The notes: a model not told the origin generated them from the sequence alone. Numbered from the stretch's first letter, positions 8,793-17,834 are shown. The stretch: DNA of 64,000 nucleotides from Bacillus pseudomycoides (GCF_022811845.1 NZ_CP064266.1:4526001-4590000); one strand, 5' to 3'. Numbers and translations are program-made.

Positions 8793-9023
8793 ATTATCCC
8801 ATCCTTCCCTTAATTACCAATAAACTATATCTATATTATAGCATATTCCTATTTTTGTATTTTCGTGTTTTTCAGATTAAACATATTTTATCAGTTCATT
8901 AAGAAAAGTTATTCCCCATATTTATTTTGATTCTCCGATCGTTTCACATAATATTTGGCTAAAACCGCTGCTACGCAAAGACAAACGCTCTCGTTTTATA
9001 TCAGTGTTTCAATCTATATATCT

Positions 9024-9218
9024 CTAACCATTAAAATAGATATATATACCTAGACCAACAATTAAAACAACTGCTAATAAAAGATAAATCATTGTAAGCC
9101 TTGTAATATTCCCTTTCGTTGCTTTACTATAATTTTCATCTCCATTTTTCCCAACTACTATTGTTCCAACAACTATTACTGCCACAATCATTAACATAAT
9201 TAACATCCACTTAATCAT
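9024..9218 (-). CDS. Small two-segment membrane protein
   Basis: 64 residues from the ATG at 9218, chosen because GGGAGGGG lies seven bases before it; an upstream in-frame ATG has no such site. Two hydrophobic segments (about residues 4-22 and 40-62) flank a short polar loop (GKNGDENYSKATKGN). No family is recognised. It stands alone between the ABC exporter and a HAD gene. Confidence 0.65.
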   Translation of the reverse strand: MIKWMLIMLMIVAVIVVGTIVVGKNGDENYSKATKGNITRLTMIYLLLAVVLIVGLGIYIYFNG

Positions 9219-9440
9219 ACGTTGCCCCTCCCTTCCTCTTGCAACCATTTTACGATATTTTTACCATTAATAAACTATGAATATTAATTCTTTTCTGAAC
9301 TCTTATTCGATAAATCATCATTAACACTTACCTTTTTCAACTATCTACATAAAAGATTTAATAGAAAATGTTACTACATTCTATATATGTATGTAACATA
9401 CCTATAACATAGAAAGGCAAGAAATACTTTGCTAAAAAGA

Positions 9441-9491
9441 AGTCTACAAACATCCCTCCCTATATAATGTAAAGAAGGACGTTTGTAGACT
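9441..9491 (-). terminator. Long hairpin terminator of the HAD gene
   Basis: Fifteen-base arms (AGTCTACAAACATCC / GGACGTTTGTAGACT, one mismatch) flank a 21-base loop. On the minus strand the stem is followed by TTCTTTTT. The loop contains TATAAT, probably by chance. Confidence 0.75.
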
Positions 9492-9522
9492 CCTATGCAT
9501 AACTCCAATATTAAAAAACATC

Positions 9523-10218
9523 TCAGTCTCCCTTCTCTCCTACAATCCCAATAATCTCAGTTAACTCACGGATTTCATATGTTGGTTGAATCCCTATATG
9601 ATTTTCCTTACCAGATGGATTAAACCAGCAAGTATCAATTCCGTAATTTATTCCCCCTTGAATATCAGAAGTTAAAGAATCTCCTACAATTAACACTTTC
9701 GTTTTATCAGTAATCTTCAACTTAGAAAATGCATATTCGAAAACTCCTTGGTTCGGCTTCTGAAACCCAGCTTCTTCTGAAATGATAAGATGCTCAAAAG
9801 TATTACAAAGAGGAGATCCCTCTATTCTAGATTTTTGCACGGCAGTAAATCCATTTGTTATAATAGCTAGCCTACACCCAGTAAGACTATTGCACAAATC
9901 TACAGCTCCCGGTACAAGATGTACTTCTTTTCCTAAGTATGTAAGATATACACGATTAAATGTAGCCTCGTCGATCTCTAAGTTATGTTCTAAAAACAAC
10001 CTTCTAAATCGCTCTACTCCCAATTCTGATAAAGTAGTAGTTCCCTGTTCTAAGTCTCTCCATAATACCTTACTAATCTCTTTATAGCTGTTTTTATAAT
10101 CCACTAACCCCGTAGGTAATCCAAAATCTTCAAAAGCTTTATGTAGCGCATTTTTTTCTGACATACTGAAGTCAAATAGTGTATCATCCACATCGAAGAA
10201 TATAACTTTGTATTTCAT
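9523..10218 (-). CDS. HAD hydrolase, YjjG/YfnB-type nucleotidase
   Basis: 232 residues from the ATG at 10218, which has GGAGGGA six bases before it; the ATG upstream overlaps that site. HAD motif I is FFDVDDTLFDF near residue 6, motif II is ITNG, and motif III/IV is a lysine in QKPN followed by VLIVGDSLTSDIQGG. The order and cap size match the YjjG family, which dephosphorylates non-canonical pyrimidine nucleotides and other small phosphates. The substrate is inferred from the family only. Confidence 0.85.
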   Translation of the reverse strand: MKYKVIFFDVDDTLFDFSMSEKNALHKAFEDFGLPTGLVDYKNSYKEISKVLWRDLEQGTTTLSELGVERFRRLFLEHNLEIDEATFNRVYLTYLGKEVHLVPGAVDLCNSLTGCRLAIITNGFTAVQKSRIEGSPLCNTFEHLIISEEAGFQKPNQGVFEYAFSKLKITDKTKVLIVGDSLTSDIQGGINYGIDTCWFNPSGKENHIGIQPTYEIRELTEIIGIVGEKGD

Positions 10219-10251
10219 AGTTCCCTCCATTACTCATCTACTAATTAATAA

Positions 10252-10289
10252 AAACAATCCTGTATTACTTGCATACTACAGGATTGTTT
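10252..10289 (-). terminator. Hairpin terminator of the phosphatase gene
   Basis: AAACAATCCTGTA and TACAGGATTGTTT form a perfect 13-base stem around a 12-base loop, three bases beyond the stop at 10292. It is usable from both strands. Confidence 0.85.
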
Positions 10290-10291
10290 GA

Positions 10292-11317
10292 TTATTTCTC
10301 TTCTAGTAACAATGTTTTCATGTTTTCTAACTGTTCTCTTGTAAACCCAAGCCCTTTTTCAGCACACATTTCAATACTTCCAAATTTACGAGTAATTTCA
10401 TCAATTGCTGCCTGTAAATACTCAGCGCGAGCTTCAAACATAGCACCTAATATTTCTTTACTTTCCTCATTTTGCAGCTTCGCACCTAAAAACGCCATCA
10501 TTTTCTGATTTAACTTTTCACGGAACCCATTACTTAATAAATAGTCTTGCATAACCGTTTCTTCTGAAACACCAAGAAGAAGTAATAATAACGCTGAACC
10601 AAATCCTGTTCGGTCTTTTCCAGCTGTACAATGGTTAACTAGTGGTAAATTTTCTGGATCTTGAGCAAGCTGTAGAAAGCGAACAAACGCTTCGTTATCT
10701 TCTACAAATCCTTGATTCATTTTCACTAAATATTCACCTGGTTTGCCAAGCATTGATAAATCTCCCACTTGGAAAAACTCATTAATATTTAAATCCTTCG
10801 CTATATCTTGCATAACTGGTATACAGACTTGACGAGCACCAGTGATGCTTGGGTTTGGTTTATGCGTCACTTCAAAATCTGTTCGATAATCACAGATTAG
10901 TTTTAAACCAGATTGTTGTAAATAAGCAATATCCCACTCTGTTAATCCTGCTAATTCTTCTGAACGGTATAATTTACCCCATTTTACTTTGCAGCCGTCA
11001 CTTGTTTCATAACCACCTAAATCACGGAAATTAAACGCTCCTTGTAACGGTAACCGGCGCTCAGCTACAGTAACTGCTTGTCCATTACTTGCCACTAATC
11101 GGAAATACGGACGCACGTTAGGACTCGGATCTTCTATTATGCAGGAAGCTGCTTCAGTGACGTTTAATAAAAATTGTCCATTTTCCTCAATCTGTTCTGA
11201 TGAAGTACTCCAATAAATCGTAACTTCTCCTACACCGTCTTCCCATACTATATGTAACGTATTATCTGAATTTCGTTCTACACTTGCTTGTAACCAACTT
11301 TTTTGTTGTGTCATCAT
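10292..11317 (-). CDS. Tyrosine/serine protein phosphatase (PF13350)
   Basis: About 341 residues. An N-terminal beta-rich, Ig-like part (about 1-85) precedes a domain opening with FNFRDLGGYET and carrying the signature loop HCTAGKDRTG (Cys nucleophile and Arg). This matches bacterial Y_phosphatase3 proteins. The start is uncertain: I use the ATG pair at 11317/11314, although the ribosome site is poor (GGTG). An ATG 42 bases upstream has only AGAGA directly against it. There is no signal peptide, so a cytoplasmic protein is likely. The target is unknown. Confidence 0.82.
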   Translation of the reverse strand: MMTQQKSWLQASVERNSDNTLHIVWEDGVGEVTIYWSTSSEQIEENGQFLLNVTEAASCIIEDPSPNVRPYFRLVASNGQAVTVAERRLPLQGAFNFRDLGGYETSDGCKVKWGKLYRSEELAGLTEWDIAYLQQSGLKLICDYRTDFEVTHKPNPSITGARQVCIPVMQDIAKDLNINEFFQVGDLSMLGKPGEYLVKMNQGFVEDNEAFVRFLQLAQDPENLPLVNHCTAGKDRTGFGSALLLLLLGVSEETVMQDYLLSNGFREKLNQKMMAFLGAKLQNEESKEILGAMFEARAEYLQAAIDEITRKFGSIEMCAEKGLGFTREQLENMKTLLLEEK

Positions 11318-11436
11318 TTCACCAATACTTTCTTTATATATTCCGGTAAATAAAATCATTCTCTATTTTATTGTATTACAAATGCACTCGTTCTGTCGTG
11401 ACTATATTTATGACATTCCCTTAGCTTTCTTTGAAA

Positions 11437-12270
11437 TTAAGAAAAGATTTCTTTTACTTTTACAAGCGTTGTAGATGGAGTACCGCGAAATATGTAGGCG
11501 ATCTGCTTGTCACCTAAATCTTGGTATACGACTGTACCGCGCTGAGGATGAGTATAAAATTCTAATCCATTTATCACTTGCACTAGGCTATAATTTCCAG
11601 TCCAGGACGATACTGGATAATAATTACGCTTTAAATGAAGACATGCCCAAAGTGCATATATTTGGTTCTTTTTATCCCAGTACACATATTGTATTTCGTC
11701 ATCTCCAAAACCAACAGATTCAAGCCACCAATCATCTGGTGTTGTAATTGGTAACGATTCAAATTGCACTTCATCTGGTGAATACCAGCTACTACATCTA
11801 CTTATCTCACCACCAGTTTGTACTCTTGCCTGAAAACTTATTTGATGAAACGGCTTATTTACTTGTTTTTTTGCTTTTGCTAAATCTAATGGCTGTAATC
11901 CTTCTAAGAACTGTTCTATTTCTTGTTGCTGCACGAATCCTTCATCAATCGAAATTTCAACCTGCGTTTTCCATTTAGAGATGACATAACTGACTTTCCC
12001 TTTATAATTGAATCCCCTCCAATATACAAGATGATTATACCGAAAACATTCACCTTGCGCTTGGTAAATACAACTATCAGGAAACGTTGGTTCCATAATA
12101 TCTAGAAAAAATTCTTTTACCCGAAACACTCCTGTTGGCGTAAAAACTTGAAACCAAAGTGTTTCCCATTTCTCTCCTTCTCTGCGCTCCGATACATTTT
12201 CAATATGCCACCCGTCAAATAATACTACTGGGTATAGCGCAATCATATGTTCAAGTTTTTGTTTTAACAT
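11437..12270 (-). CDS. Hypothetical protein, tryptophan-rich
   Basis: 277 residues, no signal peptide or membrane segment. The protein is rich in aromatic residues (many Trp and Tyr), suggesting beta structure throughout. I recognise no family. The ATG follows AAGGAGGGGGTTAGT. It is transcribed away from the DUF2785 gene, with a short 126-base gap that must contain both promoters. Confidence 0.7.
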   Translation of the reverse strand: MLKQKLEHMIALYPVVLFDGWHIENVSERREGEKWETLWFQVFTPTGVFRVKEFFLDIMEPTFPDSCIYQAQGECFRYNHLVYWRGFNYKGKVSYVISKWKTQVEISIDEGFVQQQEIEQFLEGLQPLDLAKAKKQVNKPFHQISFQARVQTGGEISRCSSWYSPDEVQFESLPITTPDDWWLESVGFGDDEIQYVYWDKKNQIYALWACLHLKRNYYPVSSWTGNYSLVQVINGLEFYTHPQRGTVVYQDLGDKQIAYIFRGTPSTTLVKVKEIFS

Positions 12271-12396
12271 ACTAACCCCCTCCTTGTTAACTACTTCGGG
12301 AGAGATTATGATTTATCCTTGCATGAGCAGGATTGTCTCCGAATATATAGAATACTAGGAAACAGGGCGTTATTAATGCCTAGAGGAGGGACATCC

Positions 12397-13236
12397 TTGG
12401 ATATCGTTACATTGCAACAACAACTGGATCTCATTCAACAAAATGACTATTCGCAGATCCAGAACATCGATCTAAATGAGTTAAGTTCTCATATGATTGG
12501 GCATATTGGAACGACTGATAGCTATGTGCGTGATCAATTAATATATAAATGCTTTGCACATTTTATTCAAAATGAATACCTATCCCATGATCAATTGGAG
12601 ACTTTATTAACAACCTGTCTCAGTGATGATTACTTATATCAAGAAATTACCTCTCCAAATACTGATGGAGTTTTCACTCGTTCTTACACCACTTTATTAA
12701 TCGGTTTAATTATACAGTTTGATAATTCTCATTCATTTTTATTACAAGAAACCGTACAAGAAGTAAAAGAAAAGCTTATTACATATATGAATCTTGAAAC
12801 TGATTTCCGTGGCTATGTACAAGATAAAGGCTGGGCTCATAGCGTCGCCCATGCATCGGATGCCTTTAACGAACTCGTACACAATCCACATATTACCTGC
12901 TCCTGCTATGAAGAAATTGCTCATTGCATAATAAATAAAATTTTTATTTATTCTACCGTATATCATAATAATGAAGATGAACGAATTGTAACCCCCCTTC
13001 TATCTATGCTTTATTATGATTTTCCAAGAGATCTACTTTTTTCGATTATTTATAAAAAAATAAAACGGTTACCACAGTTTAGAAAAAGACTCTCTTGTCA
13101 TAAATACTGTATACTATGTGCAAATTTAAAAACTTTTTTACGCACCTTATTTTTCAGATCGAAAACTGATCCCAACTTCTCTTCTGTAGCAAATCGAGCA
13201 GAAAAAATGTTGAGGGAATTACCAAAGTATTGTTAA
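12397..13236 (+). CDS. DUF2785 family protein
   Basis: 279 residues from a TTG at 12397, chosen because AGAGGAGGGACATCC precedes it; the longer frame upstream contains no such site and would run through the promoter. The sequence is mostly helical, with blocks such as LSSHMIGHIGTTDSYVRDQL and RGYVQDKGWAHSVAHASDA. That last block is typical of DUF2785, a HEAT-like family of unknown role. The NUDIX gene follows 19 bases later and is probably co-transcribed. Confidence 0.82.
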   Translation: MDIVTLQQQLDLIQQNDYSQIQNIDLNELSSHMIGHIGTTDSYVRDQLIYKCFAHFIQNEYLSHDQLETLLTTCLSDDYLYQEITSPNTDGVFTRSYTTLLIGLIIQFDNSHSFLLQETVQEVKEKLITYMNLETDFRGYVQDKGWAHSVAHASDAFNELVHNPHITCSCYEEIAHCIINKIFIYSTVYHNNEDERIVTPLLSMLYYDFPRDLLFSIIYKKIKRLPQFRKRLSCHKYCILCANLKTFLRTLFFRSKTDPNFSSVANRAEKMLRELPKYC

Positions 13237-13255
13237 TGATAAAGGAGAAAAGAAA

Positions 13256-13723
13256 ATGGGATATATCGAAGACATGCGGAAACTCGTAGGGAATCACCCG
13301 CTTATACTAACTGGCTCACATGTGATTATTTTAAATAAACAAAATGAAATATTACTTCAGCTCCGCACTGATTTCAACATGTGGGATATTATTGGTGGTG
13401 TTCTTGAATATGGAGAAACATTAGAAGAAGCTGCAAAACGAGAAGTATTTGAAGAAACAGGGCTTGTCATAAAAGATTTAGAGCTCTTTCATACCTTTTC
13501 AGGACCAAACTTGTTTCAAGTATATCCAAATGGTGATCAAGTCTATGGTGTCATGGTTGTTTTTGTTTGCTGCAATTATGAAGGTGATTTGCAATGTGAC
13601 CCTAATGAATCAAAAGAATTACGTTTTTTCCCATTGCATACACTCCCACATAATATTGGTGCTGTACCTAAAATGATTATTGATCAATTCCAGCAAGCAG
13701 TTGCAATGAAACTACAAAAATAA
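13256..13723 (+). CDS. NUDIX hydrolase
   Basis: 155 residues. The Nudix box (GGVLEYGETLEEAAKREVFE plus ETG) lies near residues 46-68. The family cleaves nucleoside diphosphates linked to another group, using Mg2+. AAAGGAGAAAAGAAA precedes ATG. It is the second gene of an operon with the DUF2785 gene and ends nine bases from the convergent trpS gene. The substrate is unknown. Confidence 0.9.
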   Translation: MGYIEDMRKLVGNHPLILTGSHVIILNKQNEILLQLRTDFNMWDIIGGVLEYGETLEEAAKREVFEETGLVIKDLELFHTFSGPNLFQVYPNGDQVYGVMVVFVCCNYEGDLQCDPNESKELRFFPLHTLPHNIGAVPKMIIDQFQQAVAMKLQK

Positions 13724-13731
13724 GGGAACGC

Positions 13732-14730
13732 TTATCGTTCCCTCTCATATCCAATCCTCTTTTTAATTTCAGCTACATTCACCTTCGCGATTTCTCTCGC
13801 ACGCTTCGCACCTTTTTCTAAAGCCTCATACAATAAATGCGGCTCATTCATATATCTCTCATACTTCTCTCGTGGTTCTTCTAATTCACGGTTTACAACG
13901 TAAAATAGCTCTTTTTTTACTTCCCCCCATCCAATCCCTTCTCTATATCGCTCTTGCATATTTTGTATTTCTTCCTCTGTTGCAAATTCTTTATATATCA
14001 TAAATAACGTCTCAGGTTCTTTCGGTTCATGAGGCAATGAAGAATCCGTTTTAATTTTAAAGATTAACTTTTTGAGCTTTTCAGGTTCTACAAATAGCGG
14101 AATCACATTCCCATAACTTTTACTCATTTTTCGCCCATCAAGACCAGGTAAAATGGCTCCCTCTTCTTGCACTACATACTCAGGAAGTGTAAATGTCTCT
14201 CCGAAAGTATGATTAAAATACGTCGCAATATCCCGAGCAATTTCAATATGTTGAATTTGATCTTTTCCAACAGGTACATGGCTCGACTGAAACAACAATA
14301 TATCTGCCGCCATTAAAATGGGATACGTATATAATCCCATATTGACACTAGTATCGATATCAATGCCTGCCTCTTTATTTTGTTCTACTTTAGCTTTATA
14401 CGCATGGGCCCGATTCATCAAGCCTTTTGGGGTCAGACAAGCTAAAATCCATGCTAATTCTAAAATTTCCGGAACTTCAGTTTGTCGGTAAAAAATAACT
14501 TCTTCTCCAAGTCCTAACGATAACCACGTTGCCGCTACCTCTTTTGTATAATCACAAAATAGCTTAGGATCTTGCACGGCGTTTAACGCATGATAATCCG
14601 CTATAAAATACAGTGCTTTTCCTTCTTGCTTTTTAGACATGTTTAATGCAGGTTTAATCGCTCCAATGTAATTTCCTAAATGTGGGTGTCCAGTTGGCTT
14701 AATCCCTGTTAACATTATTTTTTCACTCAT
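13732..14730 (-). CDS. trpS: Tryptophanyl-tRNA synthetase (T-box controlled)
   Basis: 332 residues. The class I HIGH-type motif is TGHPHLGN near residues 13-20, and the KMSKS motif is GRKMSKS near residue 200. It charges tRNA-Trp in the cytoplasm. The sequence opening (MLTGIKPTGHPHLGNY) differs from the short GIQPSG form I associate with the usual Bacillus housekeeping TrpRS, so this may be a second enzyme. A complete T-box leader with a UGG specifier lies upstream, so synthesis should rise when uncharged tRNA-Trp builds up. Confidence 0.92.
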   Translation of the reverse strand: MSEKIMLTGIKPTGHPHLGNYIGAIKPALNMSKKQEGKALYFIADYHALNAVQDPKLFCDYTKEVAATWLSLGLGEEVIFYRQTEVPEILELAWILACLTPKGLMNRAHAYKAKVEQNKEAGIDIDTSVNMGLYTYPILMAADILLFQSSHVPVGKDQIQHIEIARDIATYFNHTFGETFTLPEYVVQEEGAILPGLDGRKMSKSYGNVIPLFVEPEKLKKLIFKIKTDSSLPHEPKEPETLFMIYKEFATEEEIQNMQERYREGIGWGEVKKELFYVVNRELEEPREKYERYMNEPHLLYEALEKGAKRAREIAKVNVAEIKKRIGYERER

Positions 14731-14755
14731 ACTAACTCCTCCTTTCTACAAATAA

Positions 14756-14985
14756 AAGAGCCCCTCATCCTAGAAAAGGACGAGAGACTCCCGCGGTACC
14801 ACCTTTATTAGCTACAATCATAGCTCACTTCATGCTTCTGTAACGCGAAGCAAATCGTCTTAGCCTACTCATTTCAGCTAGAAGCTCAAGAGTCCATTCC
14901 ATGTTCATCCCTTACTGATTCCCACCACATATCAGCTCTCTGTAAAGTTCCAAACATGTACTATTCTCCATCATTGCTTTTGTTT
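14756..14985 (-). promoter_or_regulatory. Tryptophan T-box leader of trpS
   Basis: The minus strand contains the T-box core AAAGGTGGTACCGCGG (plus 14791-14806). A terminator follows, in which AGTCTCTCGTCC pairs with GGATGAGGGGCTC before TTTT (14756-14790). Upstream, AGAGAGCTGAT...ATCAG forms the base of stem I. The loop at 14922-14927 reads UGG UGG, matching the tryptophan codon as specifier. Uncharged tRNA binding would stabilise the antiterminator and allow trpS transcription. Confidence 0.92.
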
Positions 14986-14994
14986 ATTTCTTAC

Positions 14995-15021
14995 ATTTTA
15001 CCACGTTTACCTTTCTGACAA
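14995..15021 (-). promoter_or_regulatory. Probable trpS promoter
   Basis: TTGTCA and TAAAAT stand 15 bases apart on the minus strand, just upstream of the T-box leader. The spacing is short, so the exact boxes are uncertain, but no better pair is visible at this position. Confidence 0.45.
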
Positions 15022-15167
15022 ACATAAATTCTCTATTTTTTCAGACATTTTTTGTTATATTTAGATTTACAGAAAATGCTTCAACAACTTTGGAAGAATA
15101 ATCATAGCAAAATACATTCCTAGTCTGCGCTCAACAGGATTACTATTTAAAGAAAATGAAAAAGAGC

Positions 15168-15190
15168 TAAAACAGACACATTCTGTTTTA
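15168..15190 (-). terminator. Hairpin terminator of the AI-2E permease gene
   Basis: TAAAACAGA and TCTGTTTTA form a perfect nine-base stem with a five-base loop, about 10 bases after the stop. On the minus strand GCTCTTTTTC follows. Confidence 0.7.
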
Positions 15191-15200
15191 ACCCTCCTTT

Positions 15201-16322
15201 TTACGTGTTTAATTTAATAAATCTATACCCATGTGTAACAAGCACTTTTAATATCGCATATCCTGGAATCGCTAAGATGACTCCCATAATTCCAAACAGA
15301 TTCCCTGCTGTTAAAATAATAAAGATAATCGTAATTGGGTGAATGTCTAATTTTTTACCCATGACTTGCGGTGAAATAAACTTCCCTTCTGCCAATTGTA
15401 CAATCATCATCACAATAATAACTTTTAAAATCATAGCTGGGGAATCAATAAAGGCAATAATTAAAGCTGGTGTAATCGCAATAATCGGGCCTACATACGG
15501 TACTACGTTTACAATCATCGCTAACACAGCAAGTAAGACCGCATATTTAATTCCAATAATTAAATAACCGATTAATAACATAATCCCAATAAACAAACTA
15601 ACAATAAATTGCCCTCTAATATATGAACTGATCGCATAGTGCATATCATCTAATATAAGCTTAGTAGCAGGTTGTCGTTGTTCTGAAATAAACCTTAAAA
15701 AATACTTCGGTAATTGCTCTCCATCTTTTAAAAGATAGAATAATATAAAAGGCACCATTACAAATGTAAGCACGACTTCTGTAAGTGTACTTAAGAACCC
15801 AGTTACATTCCCTGTCACTGATGATAGCGAATTTGTAAAATTCATTGTAGAATCTTTTACAATACTGCCTACATCAATATTTAAGCTCTCTTGAATCTTT
15901 CCAATTATATTACTTTCTCCAAATCTACGTGCGGCCCTTTCAATTTCATGACCGAAATATGGCAAGTTATCTATTAATGTATTGATTTGATCTTTAATAA
16001 TCGGAATAACCGTTACAACAAGAAAAACAAACAATCCCATTACAAGTATGTATATAGATGCAATTGAAATGATTCTCGAAACACCCTTTCTTTCTAAAAG
16101 CGAAACAAATGGATGCAAAATATAAAATAGTACACCAGCTAATAACACTGGAAAAAAGATTGTTTTTAAAAAGACAATGAACGGTGTAAATACAAACGAA
16201 ATTTTTGTTAATAGTAATATATTCACAAAAAGTAAGGCAAATCCAAGTAGCACCGCTAAATAATTTTGTTCTTTAAAAAACTTTTTCAGTTTATCTCTTT
16301 TTCGTAAATTTACTTTCTCCAA
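15201..16322 (-). CDS. AI-2E family membrane permease
   Basis: About 373 residues with seven to eight hydrophobic segments. Family features are the N-terminal paired segments, a mid-protein polar helix (DNLPYFGHEIERAARRFG), and the C-terminal block YVGPIIAITPALIIAF with a final FGIMGVILAIP segment. Proteins of this family (formerly UPF0118) export small molecules or act as ion antiporters. I choose a TTG start at 16322 because GAGAGGTGG lies five bases before it; the GTG upstream is part of that site. It is a single gene with its own terminator. Confidence 0.85.
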   Translation of the reverse strand: MEKVNLRKRDKLKKFFKEQNYLAVLLGFALLFVNILLLTKISFVFTPFIVFLKTIFFPVLLAGVLFYILHPFVSLLERKGVSRIISIASIYILVMGLFVFLVVTVIPIIKDQINTLIDNLPYFGHEIERAARRFGESNIIGKIQESLNIDVGSIVKDSTMNFTNSLSSVTGNVTGFLSTLTEVVLTFVMVPFILFYLLKDGEQLPKYFLRFISEQRQPATKLILDDMHYAISSYIRGQFIVSLFIGIMLLIGYLIIGIKYAVLLAVLAMIVNVVPYVGPIIAITPALIIAFIDSPAMILKVIIVMMIVQLAEGKFISPQVMGKKLDIHPITIIFIILTAGNLFGIMGVILAIPGYAILKVLVTHGYRFIKLNT

Positions 16323-16345
16323 ATATACCACCTCTCTAAGTATGA

Positions 16346-16366
16346 AAAGCCCTTAACAAGGGCTTT
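16346..16366 (-). terminator. Hairpin terminator of the GlsB/YeaQ gene
   Basis: AAAGCCCTT and AAGGGCTTT pair around a three-base loop, about 25 bases after the stop at 16390. Confidence 0.75.
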
Positions 16367-16389
16367 ATGAAACAATCAGTACTATATTT

Positions 16390-16638
16390 CTATTTACGTG
16401 CAGCTTTTACTACAAACGATACAATTAAAACCAATACAATTGCGCCTAACAATGCTGGCACTACATAAATCCCGCCAAATACTGGTCCCCATGCTCCAAA
16501 TAATTTACCACCTAACCAAGCACCTAATAAACCGGCAATAATATTACCAATCATGCCAGCAGGGAAATTTTTCCCTGTTATAGCACCTGCAATTGCACCT
16601 ATAATAGCACCAACTATTAATGTGATAATCCATCCCAT
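16390..16638 (-). CDS. GlsB/YeaQ/YmgE stress-response membrane protein
   Basis: 82 residues from the ATG at 16638, which is preceded by GGAGGACTAAAG; the longer frame lacks a ribosome site. Three glycine-rich hydrophobic segments (IVGAIIGAIAGAITGK, MIGNIIAGLLGAWLGG and a C-terminal one) fit the Transgly_assoc family. These small membrane proteins are often stress-induced, but their molecular role is not known. Confidence 0.88.
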   Translation of the reverse strand: MGWIITLIVGAIIGAIAGAITGKNFPAGMIGNIIAGLLGAWLGGKLFGAWGPVFGGIYVVPALLGAIVLVLIVSFVVKAARK

Positions 16639-16947
16639 CTTTAGTCCTCCATTTCTATTATGGTGTTTATGATCAAACATAAAAGTTGCTAAACTCTTAT
16701 ATTTGATGACAAATTATTTTAATTTATATCGCTTCGTAAAAATATAGTTACTAATATCTTATGCGAATTTCATACATATATTATATCTGTACAAGAAAAA
16801 CATTGTCAAATTAGGTCAAATTTTTGCTATATTAATATACTTCTATCCCCCAAAAAACTGTAGCAATATGTTTTTTATAATTTTCCTTTTTAAGATATGT
16901 TACAATATATAGTAATTTACACCAAACTATTCAAAGGAGGTTTATCT

Positions 16948-17409
16948 ATGATTTGTAAATTAACCCCTACGTCTTTTGATGTAGCCTCAAACATTTTAGC
17001 AATTCAAATTCCAGCTTACGAAATTGAAGCAAAGTACATTAACAGCGCAGCGATCCCACGTTTATATGATACTGTAGAAGATATTCAAAATTGCAATGAA
17101 ACCTTTTATGGCTACATCTTTGAAAATAAACTAATAGGCTTTATTTCTTTTATAAATGAAGGAGATTTTATCGATATTCATCGATTAGTAGTGTCTCCAG
17201 ATTACTTCAATAGAGGTATTGCAACAAAGTTACTCTTTCACTTATTCAACATATTTTCAAATGATGCGAAATATATTGTACAAACAGGTAAAGCAAACAA
17301 ACCTGCCCTTTCTTTATATAAAAAGCACGGCTTTATTGTAGTAAACGATATTGTATTACCTGACGGGATCATCCTTACGCAATTAGAAAAGACAGAAAAA
17401 AACAAATAA
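16948..17409 (+). CDS. GNAT family N-acetyltransferase
   Basis: 153 residues from the ATG at 16948, set by CAAAGGAGG eight bases upstream. The acetyl-CoA motif A appears as IHRLVVSPDYFNRGIATKLL (near residues 85-105). It is followed by ALSLYKKHGFIV, the usual motif B helix and strand. The family moves an acetyl group from acetyl-CoA to an amine; the substrate is unknown. The stop codon forms part of an AAACAAATAA/TTATTTGTTT hairpin that overlaps the next promoter. Confidence 0.88.
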   Translation: MICKLTPTSFDVASNILAIQIPAYEIEAKYINSAAIPRLYDTVEDIQNCNETFYGYIFENKLIGFISFINEGDFIDIHRLVVSPDYFNRGIATKLLFHLFNIFSNDAKYIVQTGKANKPALSLYKKHGFIVVNDIVLPDGIILTQLEKTEKNK

Positions 17410-17410
17410 T

Positions 17411-17439
17411 TTGACTTATTTGTTTCGTTATGTTATTTT
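17411..17439 (+). promoter_or_regulatory. Promoter of the c-di-AMP riboswitch transcript
   Basis: TTGACT and TATTTT lie exactly 17 bases apart, placing transcription start about nine bases before the first riboswitch helix. The -35 box overlaps a ten-base hairpin that begins within the stop codon of the preceding GNAT gene. Confidence 0.65.
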
Positions 17440-17447
17440 TTACTTTA

Positions 17448-17600
17448 TAAAACCTTTTGCTGAATCCAAATTTTGGAACGGGGGAACCATTTATGTAGTT
17501 TATGCTACTTGGGGCGAATCTTTATTAAGTAGGGAACTCTCACTTCCCGAGTCCGACAGCTAACCTCGTAAGCGTAATGGGAGAGGGAAGGTGCTTTTTA
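17448..17600 (+). promoter_or_regulatory. c-di-AMP riboswitch (ydaO/yuaA type)
   Basis: It shows the ordered landmarks of the ydaO motif: GCTGAATCC, ACGGGGGAACCA, TTGGGGCGAATC, TTCCCGAGTCCGACAGCTAA and CCTCGTAAGCGTAATGGGAG. A closing P1 helix can form from AACCTT and AAGGT. Known members bind cyclic di-AMP and usually switch genes off at high ligand. I see no clear terminator with a U-run before the next gene, so the expression mechanism is unclear. Confidence 0.88.
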
Positions 17601-17690
17601 CCTATGTTACACAGTATCCCTCCTTAACTATAAAATATGTGGAATCGTTGTCATTAGAAACCTATCTTTATAGAAAAGGAGACTCGTACA

Positions 17691-17834
17691 ATGTTACGTT
17701 TATCAGATCATGAAATAAAAATGATGGAGCAACGTGTTCGATTAGAACAGCAACGTACGTATCAAGCAAACAAAATTGTAGATAGTTTACATCACAAATA
17801 CTTTTTTCAACATATTTTTCAGCCGAAAAGATGA
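17691..17834 (+). CDS. 47-residue protein under a c-di-AMP riboswitch
   Basis: ATG at 17691 with AAAGGAG ten bases before it; it ends in TGA at 17834. The product begins MLRLSDHEIKMMEQRVRLEQ and ends in a His/Phe-rich, basic tail (FFQHIFQPKR). The middle is a charged helix likely to form a coiled coil; there is no membrane segment. I recognise no family. It is the only gene between the riboswitch and the convergent TrmO gene, so it is the apparent target. c-di-AMP controls potassium, osmolyte and cell-wall genes in Bacillus, so a role there is conceivable but not shown. Confidence 0.72.
   Translation: MLRLSDHEIKMMEQRVRLEQQRTYQANKIVDSLHHKYFFQHIFQPKR

Noticed and set aside
9456..9476. TATAAT inside the loop of the hairpin at 9441-9491
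   Set aside because: No suitable -35 box at the right distance and no gene downstream in that direction; the hairpin is fully explained as a terminator.
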